A stretch of 23,675 bases of DNA from Pseudomonadota bacterium (GTDB taxonomy: Bacteria > Pseudomonadota > Gammaproteobacteria > Xanthomonadales > Xanthomonadaceae): NCBI GenBank assembly GCA_023395465.1, contig JAEWZE010000181.1, positions 1-23,675 on the forward strand. The letters are read 5' to 3'. How positions within the stretch are numbered: the first letter of the stretch is position 1; the number at the start of each line of letters is the position of its first letter. The notes below the pieces were generated by a model. That model worked only from the letters and a program-made list of their open reading frames with translations, was not told the origin of the DNA and did not search any database. Made by a program: the position numbers and the translations under genes. Positions 1-10,329 of this stretch are shown here, one piece after another.

Positions 1-860
1 TCAATGTTCTGCACCTGTTCGCGGATCTGGTCGATCAGCACCTTCAGCTCGACCGCCGCGTTGCTGGTGCGGGCGTCGACGGACTTGGAGCCGAGCGTAT
101 TGGCTTCGCGGTTGAACTCCTGCAGCAGGAAGTCCAGGCGCCGGCCGACCGGCTCCTTCTGGCGGAACACGCGGCGGATCTCGTCGACGTGGCTGGACAG
201 GCGGTCGAGCTCCTCGTCCACGTCGAGCTTCTGCAGCGACAGCACCAGTTCCTGCTCCACGCGCGCCGGATCGGCGCCCTGGGCGAGTTCGGCCAGGCGC
301 GCCTGCAGCTTGCTGCGCTGCCCCTCCCGGATCAGCGGCACCAGGCCACGCACCTCGCCGGCGATGCGCTCGATGCCGTCGACCCGCTCCAGGATCGCCG
401 CCACCAGCTTGCCGCCCTCGCGTTCGCGCGCGGCGACGAACTCGGCGAGCACGCTGTCGAGCAGGGCCAGCGCCTGCGCCTGCAGTTCGGCCGGATCGGC
501 CGCCTGCGACTGCAGCACGCCGGGGAACTGCAGCAGTTCCACCAGTCCCACGCGCAGTTCCGGGAAGCTGCCGCGCAGCCCGGCCGCCAGCTCGCCCAGC
601 CGCGCGACCAGCGTCTGGTCCACCTGCAGGGACACCGCCGACTCGCTAGAACGGAAACGCAGGGTGAGGTCGACCTTGCCGCGCGAGACGCGCGTGGAGA
701 CGCGCTCGCGCAGCGCGGGTTCGAGCGCGCGCAGCTCGTCGGGCAGGCGCGCGCCGAGTTCGAGGAAACGGTGGTTGACCGCGCGCAGCTCGCAGCCGAG
801 CGTGCCCCACGGGGTGGTGCGCTCGCCCGAGGCGTAGGCGGTCATGCTGCGGATCGACAT
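1..860 (-). CDS. yicC: YicC family endoribonuclease-like protein (3' end cut by window edge)
   Basis: The reverse strand reads MSIRSMTAYASGE at its start and REQVQNIE at its end, the two diagnostic ends of the YicC family. Only the last base of the final Glu codon and the stop fall outside the window, so about 287 residues are expected, the usual family length. The ATG at 860 is chosen because YicC proteins begin M(x)IRSMTAYA; the inner ATG at 845 would remove the conserved IRS. YicC proteins are cytosolic and reported as RNA endonucleases or RNase adaptors (known of the family). The gene is divergent from rph, with 68 bp between start codons. Pairing of yicC and rph is common in proteobacteria and fits a shared RNA-processing role. 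No strong Shine-Dalgarno is seen. Confidence 0.93.
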   Translation of the reverse strand, partial: MSIRSMTAYASGERTTPWGTLGCELRAVNHRFLELGARLPDELRALEPALRERVSTRVSRGKVDLTLRFRSSESAVSLQVDQTLVARLGELAAGLRGSFPELRVGLVELLQFPGVLQSQAADPAELQAQALALLDSVLAEFVAAREREGGKLVAAILERVDGIERIAGEVRGLVPLIREGQRSKLQARLAELAQGADPARVEQELVLSLQKLDVDEELDRLSSHVDEIRRVFRQKEPVGRRLDFLLQEFNREANTLGSKSVDARTSNAAVELKVLIDQIREQVQNI

Positions 861-928
861 CGGGCGTCCCGTGCGTCAGGGGAGGCAATGGTAATCTGGC
901 GCCCCGTTTTCTGCCGGAAATCCCGCAC

Positions 929-1654
929 ATGAGCATTGCCCGCCCCAGCGGCCGCGCGCCCGACCAGCTGCGCGAGGTCCGCATCGAGCGCGGCTATACC
1001 CGTCACGCGGAGGGCTCGGTGCTGGTGTCCTTCGGCCAGACGCGGGTGCTGTGCAACGCCAGCGTCGACAACAAGGTGCCCGGTTTTCTGCGCGGCAAGG
1101 GCGAAGGCTGGGTGACCGCCGAGTACGGCATGCTGCCGCGCGCCACCCATACGCGCAGCGACCGCGAAGCCTCGCGCGGCAAGCAGGGCGGGCGCACGCT
1201 GGAGATCCAGCGCCTGATCGGCCGCACCCTGCGCGCCTGCGTCGACCGCGGCGCGCTGGGCGAACGCACCATCACGCTGGACTGCGACGTGCTGCAGGCC
1301 GACGGTGGCACCCGCACCGCGGCGATCACCGGCGCCTACGTGGCCCTGGTCGATGCGGTGCGCTGGCTGCAGAAGCGGCGCGAGATTACCCGCGATCCGG
1401 TGTTCGGCGCGGTGGCGGCGGTGTCGGTGGGCGTGTACCGCGGCGTGCCCGTGCTGGACCTGGACTACGCCGAGGACAGCGCCTGCGATACCGACATGAA
1501 CGTGGTGATGAACGACGGCGGCGGCTTCATCGAACTGCAGGGCACCGCCGAGGGCCATGCGTTCCGGCGCGACGAACTCGACGCCCTGCTCGGCCTGGCC
1601 GAGGGCGGGATCGCGACCCTGCTCGAACACCAGCGGGCCGCGCTGGCGCAATGA
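929..1654 (+). CDS. rph: Ribonuclease PH
   Basis: A 241-aa protein, the standard length of RNase PH, a phosphorolytic 3'-5' exoribonuclease that trims tRNA 3' ends using inorganic phosphate. It starts MSIARPSGRAPDQLREV, the conserved R-P-x-GR-x-x-x-x-LR N-terminus. It also shows the family signatures EGSVLVSFGQTRVLC, GWVTAEYGMLPRATH and DCDVLQADGGTRTAAITG, where the phosphate and RNA binding residues lie. There is no C-terminal truncation of the kind seen in E. coli K-12 rph. The stop overlaps the rdgB start (ATGA), so the two are probably translationally coupled. A TAATCT hexamer at 892-897 could be its -10 element, but no convincing -35 is present. Confidence 0.97.
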   Translation: MSIARPSGRAPDQLREVRIERGYTRHAEGSVLVSFGQTRVLCNASVDNKVPGFLRGKGEGWVTAEYGMLPRATHTRSDREASRGKQGGRTLEIQRLIGRTLRACVDRGALGERTITLDCDVLQADGGTRTAAITGAYVALVDAVRWLQKRREITRDPVFGAVAAVSVGVYRGVPVLDLDYAEDSACDTDMNVVMNDGGGFIELQGTAEGHAFRRDELDALLGLAEGGIATLLEHQRAALAQ

Positions 1655-2301
1655 ACCGGGCGCCGCAGCCGCTGGTGCTGGCGTCCAGCAACGCCGGCAA
1701 GCTCGAGGAGTTCCGCGCCCTGCTTGCCGCCGACGGGTTCGACGTGCGCGCGCAGGCCGAGTTCGGCGTCGCCGACGCGGAGGAGACGGGGCTGACCTTC
1801 GTCGAGAACGCGATCCTCAAGGCGCGCCATGCCTGTCGCGCCACCGGGCTGCCGTCGCTGGCGGACGATTCGGGCCTGTGCGTGGACGCGCTGGACGGCG
1901 CGCCGGGCCTGTATTCGGCGCGCTACGCCGGCGGCCATGGCGATGCCGGGCGCAACATCGAACGGCTGCTGCGCGAACTCGACGGCGTGGCGGACGAAGG
2001 TCGCGGCGCCCATTTCGTCTGCGTGCTGGCGCTGCTACGCAGCGAGCACGATCCGCAGCCGATCGTGGTCGAAGGCCGCTGGCACGGCCGCATCCTGCGG
2101 CAGCCGCGCGGCAGCGGCGGGCACGGCTACGATCCGGTGTTCCTCGATCCGGCGCATGGCCAGACCGCGGCCGAAATGCCGCTGGACATGAAGAACGACA
2201 TCAGCCATCGCGGCCAGGCGCTCGTGCTGTTGCGCGAGCGGATCTCCGCGGTTTCCGCGAATGCCGGCGATGCCATCCATGGCGCCGCACGATCGCCCTG
2301 A
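1651..2301 (+). CDS. rdgB: dITP/XTP pyrophosphatase (non-canonical purine NTPase)
   Basis: A 216-aa HAM1/RdgB-family house-cleaning enzyme that hydrolyses ITP, dITP and XTP to the monophosphate and pyrophosphate, keeping deaminated purines out of nucleic acids. Visible motifs are the nucleotide-binding LASSNAGKLEEF near residue 10, LTFVENAILKARHA, the catalytic LADDSGLCVDAL, PGLYSARYAG, the base-recognition GHGYDPVFL, and the C-terminal MKNDISHRGQAL. The ATG lies inside the rph stop (ATGA). The C-terminus runs about 10 residues past the usual HRGQAL region. Its 3' end overlaps the candidate hemW starts by 23-41 bp, so rph, rdgB and hemW look like one coupled transcription unit. The pyrophosphate it releases could be used by Ppa or HppA, both in this window (inference). 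Confidence 0.96.
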   Translation: MNRAPQPLVLASSNAGKLEEFRALLAADGFDVRAQAEFGVADAEETGLTFVENAILKARHACRATGLPSLADDSGLCVDALDGAPGLYSARYAGGHGDAGRNIERLLRELDGVADEGRGAHFVCVLALLRSEHDPQPIVVEGRWHGRILRQPRGSGGHGYDPVFLDPAHGQTAAEMPLDMKNDISHRGQALVLLRERISAVSANAGDAIHGAARSP

Positions 2302-3559
2302 CGACCCCCGGCCCGGCCATCCAGGGCCGGACGTCCAGCCGCGCGCGGACCAGTGGCCCGCAAACGCGCTGCTTCCCCCGCCGCTGTCGCTCTACGTGCA
2401 CCTGCCCTGGTGCGTGCGCAAGTGCCCGTACTGCGATTTCAATTCGCACCAGGCGCGCGGACCGCTGCCGTTCGAGCCCTACGTCGACGCGCTGCTGGCC
2501 GATCTCGACCACGACCTGCCGCTGGCCTGGGGCCGCACCGTGCACTCGGTGTTCTTCGGCGGCGGCACGCCCAGCCTGTTCCCGGCCGCGGCGATCGACC
2601 GCTTCCTGCAGGGCGCCTCGGCACGGCTGCGCTTCGCGCCCGGGCTGGAGATCACCCTGGAGACCAACCCCGGCACCGCCGAGCACGGCCGCTTCAACGA
2701 CTACCTGGCCGCGGGCGTGAACCGGATCAGCTTCGGCATCCAGAGCTTCGACGACGGCTGCCTGCAGCGCCTGGGCCGGATCCACGACGCCGCCCAGGCC
2801 GAGGCGGCGGTGAAGCTGGCCCAGGACGCCGGCTACGACAACCTCAATCTCGACCTGATGTATGCCCTGCCCGGGCAGACGCTGTCCATGGCGCTGCACG
2901 ACGTCGAACGCGCGCTGGCGCTGGCCCCCGCGCACGTCTCGCACTACCAGCTCACCCTGGAGCCGAACACCGTGTTCGCCGCGCGCCCCCCCGAGGGCGT
3001 GCCCGACGAGGACCTGGCCTGGGACATGCAGGAACACTGCCAGGCGCTGCTGGCGCAGGCCGGCTACGCGCAATACGAGGTGTCGGCCTATGCGCGCCCC
3101 GGGCGCCAGTGCGCGCACAACCTCAATTACTGGCGGTTCGGCGACTACCTGGGCATCGGCGCCGGCGCGCACGGCAAGCTCACGCTGGGCGCGGAACAGG
3201 CGATCCTGCGCCGCTGGAAGGTCCGCCATCCGACCGCCTGGCTGGCCGCTGCCGGAACGCCGGCGGCCATCGGCGGCGACGAACGCGTCGCGCCGGCGCA
3301 GCGTCCGTTCGAGTTCATGCTCAACGCGCTGCGGCTGGTGGAGGGCTTTTCGCTGGTCGATTTCAGCGCGCGCTGCGGCCTGCCGGAATCGGCGATCGAG
3401 GCGCCGCTGGCCGAGGCGGTGGACCGTGGCTGGCTGGTGCTCGACGGTGCGCGCGTCGTGCCCACCGCACTGGGGCGGCGCTTCGGCAACGACGTCATCG
3501 CGCTGTTCCTGGCCGACGGGCCCGCGCCCGACATTGGCCGTTCCGCGCCCGGCGTGTAA
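2261..3559 (+). CDS. hemW: Radical SAM heme chaperone HemW
   Basis: 432 aa from the furthest upstream ATG. The radical-SAM cluster motif WCVRKCPYCDF (CxxxCxxC) has Cys at about 51, 55 and 58. Phe, not Cys, follows at the second position after the third Cys, which distinguishes the HemW heme chaperone from true coproporphyrinogen III oxidase HemN (CxxxCxxCxC). FFGGGTPS, LEITLETNPGT and RISFGIQSF are the expected SAM-binding and barrel strands, and the C-terminal HemN_C region includes FEFMLNALRL. HemW inserts heme into respiratory enzymes. There are three in-frame ATGs at 2261, 2270 and 2279, all inside the end of rdgB. Any of them gives a Pro/Asp-rich extension of about 40 residues before the conserved LSLYVHLPWC, so the true start is uncertain. 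Older annotation calls this family oxygen-independent coproporphyrinogen oxidase. Confidence 0.94.
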   Translation: MPAMPSMAPHDRPDDPRPGHPGPDVQPRADQWPANALLPPPLSLYVHLPWCVRKCPYCDFNSHQARGPLPFEPYVDALLADLDHDLPLAWGRTVHSVFFGGGTPSLFPAAAIDRFLQGASARLRFAPGLEITLETNPGTAEHGRFNDYLAAGVNRISFGIQSFDDGCLQRLGRIHDAAQAEAAVKLAQDAGYDNLNLDLMYALPGQTLSMALHDVERALALAPAHVSHYQLTLEPNTVFAARPPEGVPDEDLAWDMQEHCQALLAQAGYAQYEVSAYARPGRQCAHNLNYWRFGDYLGIGAGAHGKLTLGAEQAILRRWKVRHPTAWLAAAGTPAAIGGDERVAPAQRPFEFMLNALRLVEGFSLVDFSARCGLPESAIEAPLAEAVDRGWLVLDGARVVPTALGRRFGNDVIALFLADGPAPDIGRSAPGV

Positions 3560-3590
3560 GTATTCCGGCACCACCGGCCGGGCACCCGCA

Positions 3591-5930
3591 ATGCCGACTG
3601 CTCCTTCCAGAGAATCCGCGATGCCGAGGTCGCTGGCCAGCGCCGGGCTGCCGCGCCGCGTCCACAAGGTGCTGGAAGCGGCGCTGGCCCTGGTGACCGA
3701 CACCCTCGAACCGCAGCTGGCCACGATGCTCGGCGAGTTCGAGGAGGAGCTGTTCCGGCTGGCCGAGCAGGCGCGCAACCCGGGGATGGAATCGGGCTAC
3801 ATGCAGACGCTGCGCGCCTTCCGGCTCAACCGCGCCGACCTGGTGCCGCGCTTCATCCTCGAGGTCGAGGCGGCCACGGCCGCCATCCGCAGCGCGCCAG
3901 CCGCGCAGCCGCCGGCTGGCGGCCAGCAGGAGGGCCGCGTCGCGCACTCGGATTTCGGCCGGCTGAGCCTGGTCGACGAGGCGGTGATGGACGAGGGCAT
4001 GGTGCTGCGCGAGATCGCCAGCCGCCAGGAAGGCCGCGCCAACCTGCCGCTGCACCTGCTTGGCCAGCGGTTCGGCGTCCTGGCCGGCACGCCGGCGTTC
4101 GACGCCGAGCGCCTGCCGCTCGGCCCGCACGCCATCTGCCGCGCGATGGGCGCGGTGGCCAAGGCGCTCGACATCGAACACGACTCGCGCCTGCTGCTCT
4201 ACCGCATCTTCGACCGGCACGTCATGTCGGGCTATCCCAAGGTGCTCGAGCGGCTGGACCAGCTGCTCGACCAGCAGCGCATCCTCCCGGGCCTGACCCA
4301 CGTGCCGGTGCGCGCACGCCCCACGCCGCAGGGCGCAGGCGAGCCGCGCAGCCAGGCGGACGACGGCGGCCGCGACGGACCCGCTGCACGCGGCGGCGGC
4401 CCGGGCTCGGCTGCTGGCGCTGCCACCGGTAGTCCCAGCGGCCGGGACGCGCTGCGCCCGCACACCGGCTGGCTGGGCGAGCCGATCGAGGCGCAGGACG
4501 ACGATGACGAGCGCGTCGCGACCGAGCAGCTGCAGCAGCTCCTGCACAGCCGCCGCGAACTGCTGGACAAGCTGCGTCCGGCCGGACGCCGGTCCGCCGC
4601 CGCGGTCATCAGCACCGACGAGGTGACCGCTGCGCTCGGCCACCTGCAGGCCCAGCCGCTGTCGGTCGCCGGGGCGCCGCAGACCCTGGCCGACGTCAAG
4701 CAGACCCTGCTGGCCCAGGCGCGCCAGCGCGGCGGCGTCCACGTGGAGCTGTCGCCGCGCGACAACGACACCTTCGAACTGCTGGGCATGCTGTTCGGCA
4801 ACCTCGAGGAGGAGATCCGTCCCGAGGCGCCGGCCGCGGCCCTGGTCAAGCGCCTGCAGGTGCCGCTGCTGCGGGTCGCGCTGAAGGACAGCGCCTTCTT
4901 CGTGCGCAGCCGCCATCCGGCGCGGCAACTGCTCAACACCGTGGCCGAGAGCGCGGCCAGGTGGCTCGACGAAGCCGATTACGACCCGCACTTCCTGCCG
5001 CCGCTGCAGAGCGCGGTCAACCACGTCGTGGAGAAGTACGACGGCGACATCGAGGTCTTCAGCGCCTCCAACGAGCAGTTGCAGACCCACCTGCAGGCGC
5101 AGGTGCGCAAGGCCGAACTGCTGGAGAAGCGGCACACCGAGGCCGCGCGCGGCAAGGAGAAGCTGGAAGTCGCCAAGCTGCGCGCCGCCGAGGCCATGGC
5201 CGACGTGGTCGGCGACCAGCGGCTTCCGCACTTCACCCGCGCCCTGCTCAACCAGGCGTGGGCCGACGTGCTGACCCTCACCCTCCTGCGCCAGGGCGAG
5301 GGTTCGGAGGCCTGGACCCGGCAGATCGACGCCACCCGCCGCATCGCGGAGGCCTGCACCCGCGAGGATGCGGCGCGCGACCCCGAGCTGGTGGCGCACA
5401 TCGAATCGGCGCTTGCCCAGGTCGGCTACCACGGCGACGAGGCCAGCGTCATCGCGCAACGGCTGACCAGCAACAGCCCGGAGGAATCGGACGGCGATCC
5501 GGCCTCGCGGACCGAGCTGGCGCTCAAGCTCAAGGCCCGCACCCGCCTGGGCGAGGACAGCGAACGCAAGAAGCCGGCGCTGCCGCCGCGCACGCCCGAA
5601 GAGCAGGCCCGCTACGAACAGCTGCGCGTGCTGCCGTTCGGCACCTGGATCGAGTTCACCACCAACCAGCAGGGCGACACGGTCCGCCGGCGGCTTTCCT
5701 GGTACAGCCTGCTCACCGGCAACGCCCTGTTCGTCAACCACCGCGGCCAGCGCATGGGCGAGCAGTCGCTCGACAGCGTGGCGCGGCTGCTGGCCTCGGG
5801 GCAGGCGCGGATCGTCACCAGCGGCCAGGCGCGCCTGGTCGATCGCGCCTGGCATGCGGCGATGCACGCCTTGCGCAGCTTCGCCGGGCTGGGCGAGCGC
5901 GGCGACGACGGCACGGAGGCGCAGGCATGA
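3591..5930 (+). CDS. DUF1631 domain-containing protein
   Basis: A 779-aa protein recognised as the DUF1631 family of unknown function, from the N-terminal LEAALALVTDTLEPQL segment, the acidic helical middle and the C-terminal block FGTWIEFTTN...RRLSWYSLLTGNALFVN. It is soluble, with no signal peptide or membrane segment, and strongly charged. Residues of roughly 240-290 form a low-complexity Gly/Ala/Arg linker, and helical coiled-coil-like sequence follows around residues 480-530 (QTHLQAQVRKAELLEKRH). The C-terminal ~80 residues resemble a small beta-barrel of the PilZ type lacking the c-di-GMP signature (inference). The start at 3591 is tentative; ATG 3621 gives 769 aa and neither has a good Shine-Dalgarno. 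It lies 31 bp after hemW, and its stop overlaps the start of a PilZ gene (ATGA). Confidence 0.88.
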   Translation: MPTAPSRESAMPRSLASAGLPRRVHKVLEAALALVTDTLEPQLATMLGEFEEELFRLAEQARNPGMESGYMQTLRAFRLNRADLVPRFILEVEAATAAIRSAPAAQPPAGGQQEGRVAHSDFGRLSLVDEAVMDEGMVLREIASRQEGRANLPLHLLGQRFGVLAGTPAFDAERLPLGPHAICRAMGAVAKALDIEHDSRLLLYRIFDRHVMSGYPKVLERLDQLLDQQRILPGLTHVPVRARPTPQGAGEPRSQADDGGRDGPAARGGGPGSAAGAATGSPSGRDALRPHTGWLGEPIEAQDDDDERVATEQLQQLLHSRRELLDKLRPAGRRSAAAVISTDEVTAALGHLQAQPLSVAGAPQTLADVKQTLLAQARQRGGVHVELSPRDNDTFELLGMLFGNLEEEIRPEAPAAALVKRLQVPLLRVALKDSAFFVRSRHPARQLLNTVAESAARWLDEADYDPHFLPPLQSAVNHVVEKYDGDIEVFSASNEQLQTHLQAQVRKAELLEKRHTEAARGKEKLEVAKLRAAEAMADVVGDQRLPHFTRALLNQAWADVLTLTLLRQGEGSEAWTRQIDATRRIAEACTREDAARDPELVAHIESALAQVGYHGDEASVIAQRLTSNSPEESDGDPASRTELALKLKARTRLGEDSERKKPALPPRTPEEQARYEQLRVLPFGTWIEFTTNQQGDTVRRRLSWYSLLTGNALFVNHRGQRMGEQSLDSVARLLASGQARIVTSGQARLVDRAWHAAMHALRSFAGLGERGDDGTEAQA

Positions 5931-6274
5931 ACCAGGAATTCCGGCGCGCCAGGCGGCGCAAGGCCTCCGACACCATCGTGGTGACCGACGCGATGACCGA
6001 GCGGGTGATGGGCCGGATCGGCAACCTGTCCCAGACCGGCCTGCTGCTGATCGCAAGCGAGCCGCTGGTCGACGACGCGCTGTACCAGCTGCACTTCACG
6101 CTGCCGCACGAGCAGGGTCCGCTATCGATCGAGATCGGTGCGCACCTGCTGTGGATGGACCACGCCAGCGCGCGCTCGCAACTGTGGGCGGGATTCCGCT
6201 TCATCGCACTGGGCGCCGAGCAGTCGCGGCGCCTGCGCAGCTGGATCGAAGCGCCGGGCAGCCATTACGAATAG
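5927..6274 (+). CDS. PilZ domain protein, probable c-di-GMP receptor
   Basis: A 115-aa stand-alone PilZ domain. The two halves of the c-di-GMP binding signature are present: an Arg-rich N-terminus with RxxxR (R6-R10 or R7-R11, FRRARRRK) and NLSQTG at residues 33-38, matching (D/N)xSxxG. The remaining strands follow the fold (LYQLHFTLP, AHLLWMD, LWAGFRFIAL), ending in the usual C-terminal helix. By family knowledge such proteins sense cyclic di-GMP and signal to motility, secretion or adhesion partners. The start codon is buried in the stop of the DUF1631 gene (ATGA), so the pair is probably translated at a fixed ratio. That suggests the DUF1631 protein is its partner (inference). Confidence 0.93.
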   Translation: MNQEFRRARRRKASDTIVVTDAMTERVMGRIGNLSQTGLLLIASEPLVDDALYQLHFTLPHEQGPLSIEIGAHLLWMDHASARSQLWAGFRFIALGAEQSRRLRSWIEAPGSHYE

Positions 6275-6426
6275 CGGGACCTGCGCCAGCCGGCGCCGTG
6301 CAACCCGTCACCGCGGGCGCGCAGGTCGCATCGGCAGGCGTCCCGGGCATCCGATGCTGCGCGGCGCCTGCAGTGGACGGGGCCATGCGGCAGAATGACG
6401 CCACGTTCTCGTGCGGAATTCCCCCG

Positions 6427-7755
6427 ATGTCCACAGCCGCCCCGCTTTACGCCGACCACCTCGCCACCCTGCAGGCCCGTACCGCCACGGCGCTGGAGCG
6501 CGGCGGGTTCGACCACCTTGTGGTGCCCAGCGGCACCGCGCACTACCAGGTCTTCGACGACCGCGACTATCCCTACGCCGTCAACCCGCAGTTCAAGCAC
6601 TGGCTGCCGCTGACCCGCAATCCGGGCAGCTGGATCGTCGCCACCCCCGGGCAGAAGCCGAAGCTGGTCTATCTGCAGCCGCGCGATTACTGGCACGTGG
6701 TGCCCCAGGCGCCGGAAGGCTACTGGGTCGAGCATTTCGACGTGGTGGTGATCCGCAATGCCGACGACGCGCTCAAGCACCTGCCGCGCAACGCGCAGCG
6801 CTGCGCGATTCTGGGCGAAGCGCAGAGCGCGCTCGGCAAGTACGGCGCGTTCCGTCCCAACAATCCGCAGCCGGTGCTCGACTATCTCGAGTACCACCGC
6901 GCGTTCAAGACGCCTTACGAGATCGAGATGCTGCGCGAGGCGACCCGCCGCGGCGTGCGCGCGCACCAGGCCGCCGAACGCGCGTTCCGCAGCGGCGCCA
7001 GCGAATTCGGCATCCACCTGTCGTACTGCCAGGCGGCGGGCCAGGACGCGGGCGAGCTGCCCTATTCCAACATCGTCGCGCTCAACGAGCATGGCGCGGT
7101 GCTGCACTACACCGAACTCGACCGCGTGCCGCCCAGGCCCGTGCGCAGCTTCCTGCTCGACGCAGGCGCCAGCCACGGCGGTTATGCCTGCGACATCACC
7201 CGCACGCACGCGTACGACACCGGCGGCGATTTCCAGGCCCTGGTCCAGGCGGTCGACCAGGCCGAGCAGGCGTTGTGCGCGCAGGTGCGTGCAGGCGTCG
7301 ATTACCGGCAGCTGCACCTGGACGCGCACCTGGCGCTGGCCGGCATCCTCAAGGACGCGGGCATCATCACCGTGGCCGCCGAAGAGGCGGTGGCGACCGG
7401 CGTGAGCAGCGCCTTCTTCCCGCACGGCGTCGGCCACGGCCTGGGCCTGCAGGTGCACGACGTCGCGGGCTTCGCCGCCTCCGACCGCGGCGGCACGATC
7501 GCCAAGCCCGACGGCCATCCCTACCTGCGCCTGACCCGCACGCTGGAGCCCGGATTCGTGGTCACGATCGAGCCGGGGATCTACTTCATCGACATGCTGC
7601 TGGAAGACCTCAAGGCCGCCGGTCGCGGCGCGAGCGTGGACTGGGACCGCGTCGAGGCGTTCCGCCCCTACGGCGGGATCCGCATCGAGGACAACGTGGT
7701 GTGTACGGACGGCGATCCGCTCAACCTGACCCGCGAGGCGTTCGCCGCCGGCTGA
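6427..7755 (+). CDS. pepQ: Xaa-Pro dipeptidase (proline dipeptidase)
   Basis: 442 aa, close to the 443 aa of E. coli PepQ. It cleaves Xaa-Pro dipeptides in the cytosol. The C-terminal pita-bread (M24B) domain carries the five metal ligands in order: D245 (FLLDAG), D256 (CDITRT), H337 (GVGHGLG), E382 (TIEPGIYF) and E421 (RIEDNV). The N-terminal domain contains SGTAHYQVFDDRDYP and NPQFKHWLPL, typical of the PepQ subgroup rather than aminopeptidase P. The ATG at 6427 is preceded by GGAA about 10 nt upstream. It stands alone: 152 bp separate it from the PilZ gene, and a non-coding stretch follows. A CAGAAT hexamer roughly 30 bp upstream could serve as a -10 element. Confidence 0.96.
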   Translation: MSTAAPLYADHLATLQARTATALERGGFDHLVVPSGTAHYQVFDDRDYPYAVNPQFKHWLPLTRNPGSWIVATPGQKPKLVYLQPRDYWHVVPQAPEGYWVEHFDVVVIRNADDALKHLPRNAQRCAILGEAQSALGKYGAFRPNNPQPVLDYLEYHRAFKTPYEIEMLREATRRGVRAHQAAERAFRSGASEFGIHLSYCQAAGQDAGELPYSNIVALNEHGAVLHYTELDRVPPRPVRSFLLDAGASHGGYACDITRTHAYDTGGDFQALVQAVDQAEQALCAQVRAGVDYRQLHLDAHLALAGILKDAGIITVAAEEAVATGVSSAFFPHGVGHGLGLQVHDVAGFAASDRGGTIAKPDGHPYLRLTRTLEPGFVVTIEPGIYFIDMLLEDLKAAGRGASVDWDRVEAFRPYGGIRIEDNVVCTDGDPLNLTREAFAAG

Positions 7756-8099
7756 CCGCCGGCCATTGCCAACGGACGCAGCCGGCCGCGCAACGCGCCG
7801 GCTGCGCGCCGGTGCGTGATGACGTGCTGGCGGCGTCGACCGGGACGACCCTGGCGCATTGCATCCCGATGCTCGCGACCGCCCCGGGCACGGCCGGGTG
7901 TCGGGCGGCGTATCGTCACGCCAGCCCGCCACACCCCCGAAACCCCGGAATCCAGCGCCGGAATCCGCGGTTGCCGTACTGCAACATCGCCTGCCGCCAA
8001 AATCGGTAAGAATCGGTTCACCGGCCGGGCCGGTCGATCATCGCCGAGCCCCGCCCGGATTCCGAGTCTCTTCACGCTCCACTTTTCGGGGGAGGGTTC
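7756..8099. other. 344-bp non-coding region between pepQ and hppA
   Basis: No credible gene is seen. It begins with a hairpin-forming segment, GCAGCCGG...CCGGCTGC (about 7778-7805), without a T tract. Two direct copies of CCGGAATCC lie at 7945-7953 and 7958-7966, and a related near-palindrome CGGATTCCG lies near 8056-8064. AATCGGT occurs at 8001 and 8011, exactly one helical turn apart. The 3' end supplies the hppA Shine-Dalgarno. The hppA promoter must lie here, but no clear -35/-10 pair could be assigned. Confidence 0.5.
8091..8095 (+). promoter_or_regulatory. Ribosome binding site of hppA
   Basis: GGAGG inside a GGGGGAGGG run, ending 4 nt before the ATG at 8100. It is the strongest Shine-Dalgarno among the + strand genes and fixes the hppA start. 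Confidence 0.8.
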
Positions 8100-10130
<2,031 letters not shown>

Positions 10131-10165
10131 CGGCCAACCCGTCCCGCGACGCGCGGGTCGGATGT

Positions 10166-10198
10166 GGAAGGGCGGCCCTGGGGCCGCCCTTCCCTTTT
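10166..10198 (+). terminator. Rho-independent terminator of hppA
   Basis: A perfect 13-bp inverted repeat, GGAAGGGCGGCCC (10166-10178) and GGGCCGCCCTTCC (10181-10193). The innermost pairs would open to form the loop, and the stem is followed by CTTTT. It lies 36 bp after the hppA stop codon. Confidence 0.85.
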
Positions 10199-10250
10199 GG
10201 GTTCCCTCCTCGCACGCCAGCGCGGGTGCGGCAGACCGCGGACCGGGGCA

Positions 10251-10281
10251 ACGGCCGGCCCGGAAGGCCGGTCGTTTCTTT
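10251..10281 (+). terminator. Second terminator-like hairpin upstream of the L,D-transpeptidase gene
   Basis: ACGGCCGGCC (10251-10260), loop CGGAA, then GGCCGGTCGT (10266-10275): a 10-bp stem with one G-U pair, running into TTTCTTT. It is oriented for + strand termination only 48 bp before the next start codon. It is either a backup terminator for hppA or an attenuator for the downstream gene. Confidence 0.65.
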
Positions 10282-10329
10282 CCGTGGCCGCCGGCACCAC
10301 AATGGACCGGTTCCCGCCGGCGCGCCCGC

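Noticed and set aside
2261..3559. Annotation as oxygen-independent coproporphyrinogen III oxidase (HemN)
   Set aside because: The cluster motif is CxxxCxxCxF, not CxxxCxxCxC, which fits the HemW chaperone.
3495..6056. Very long open frame on the reverse strand (about 850 codons) opposite the DUF1631 gene
   Set aside because: High GC content leaves antisense frames open. The translation is Arg/Gln/Leu-rich without domains, and the + strand frame matches a known family.
7778..7805. Hairpin after pepQ as a Rho-independent terminator
   Set aside because: The stem is good (GCAGCCGG/CCGGCTGC) but no T tract follows on either strand.
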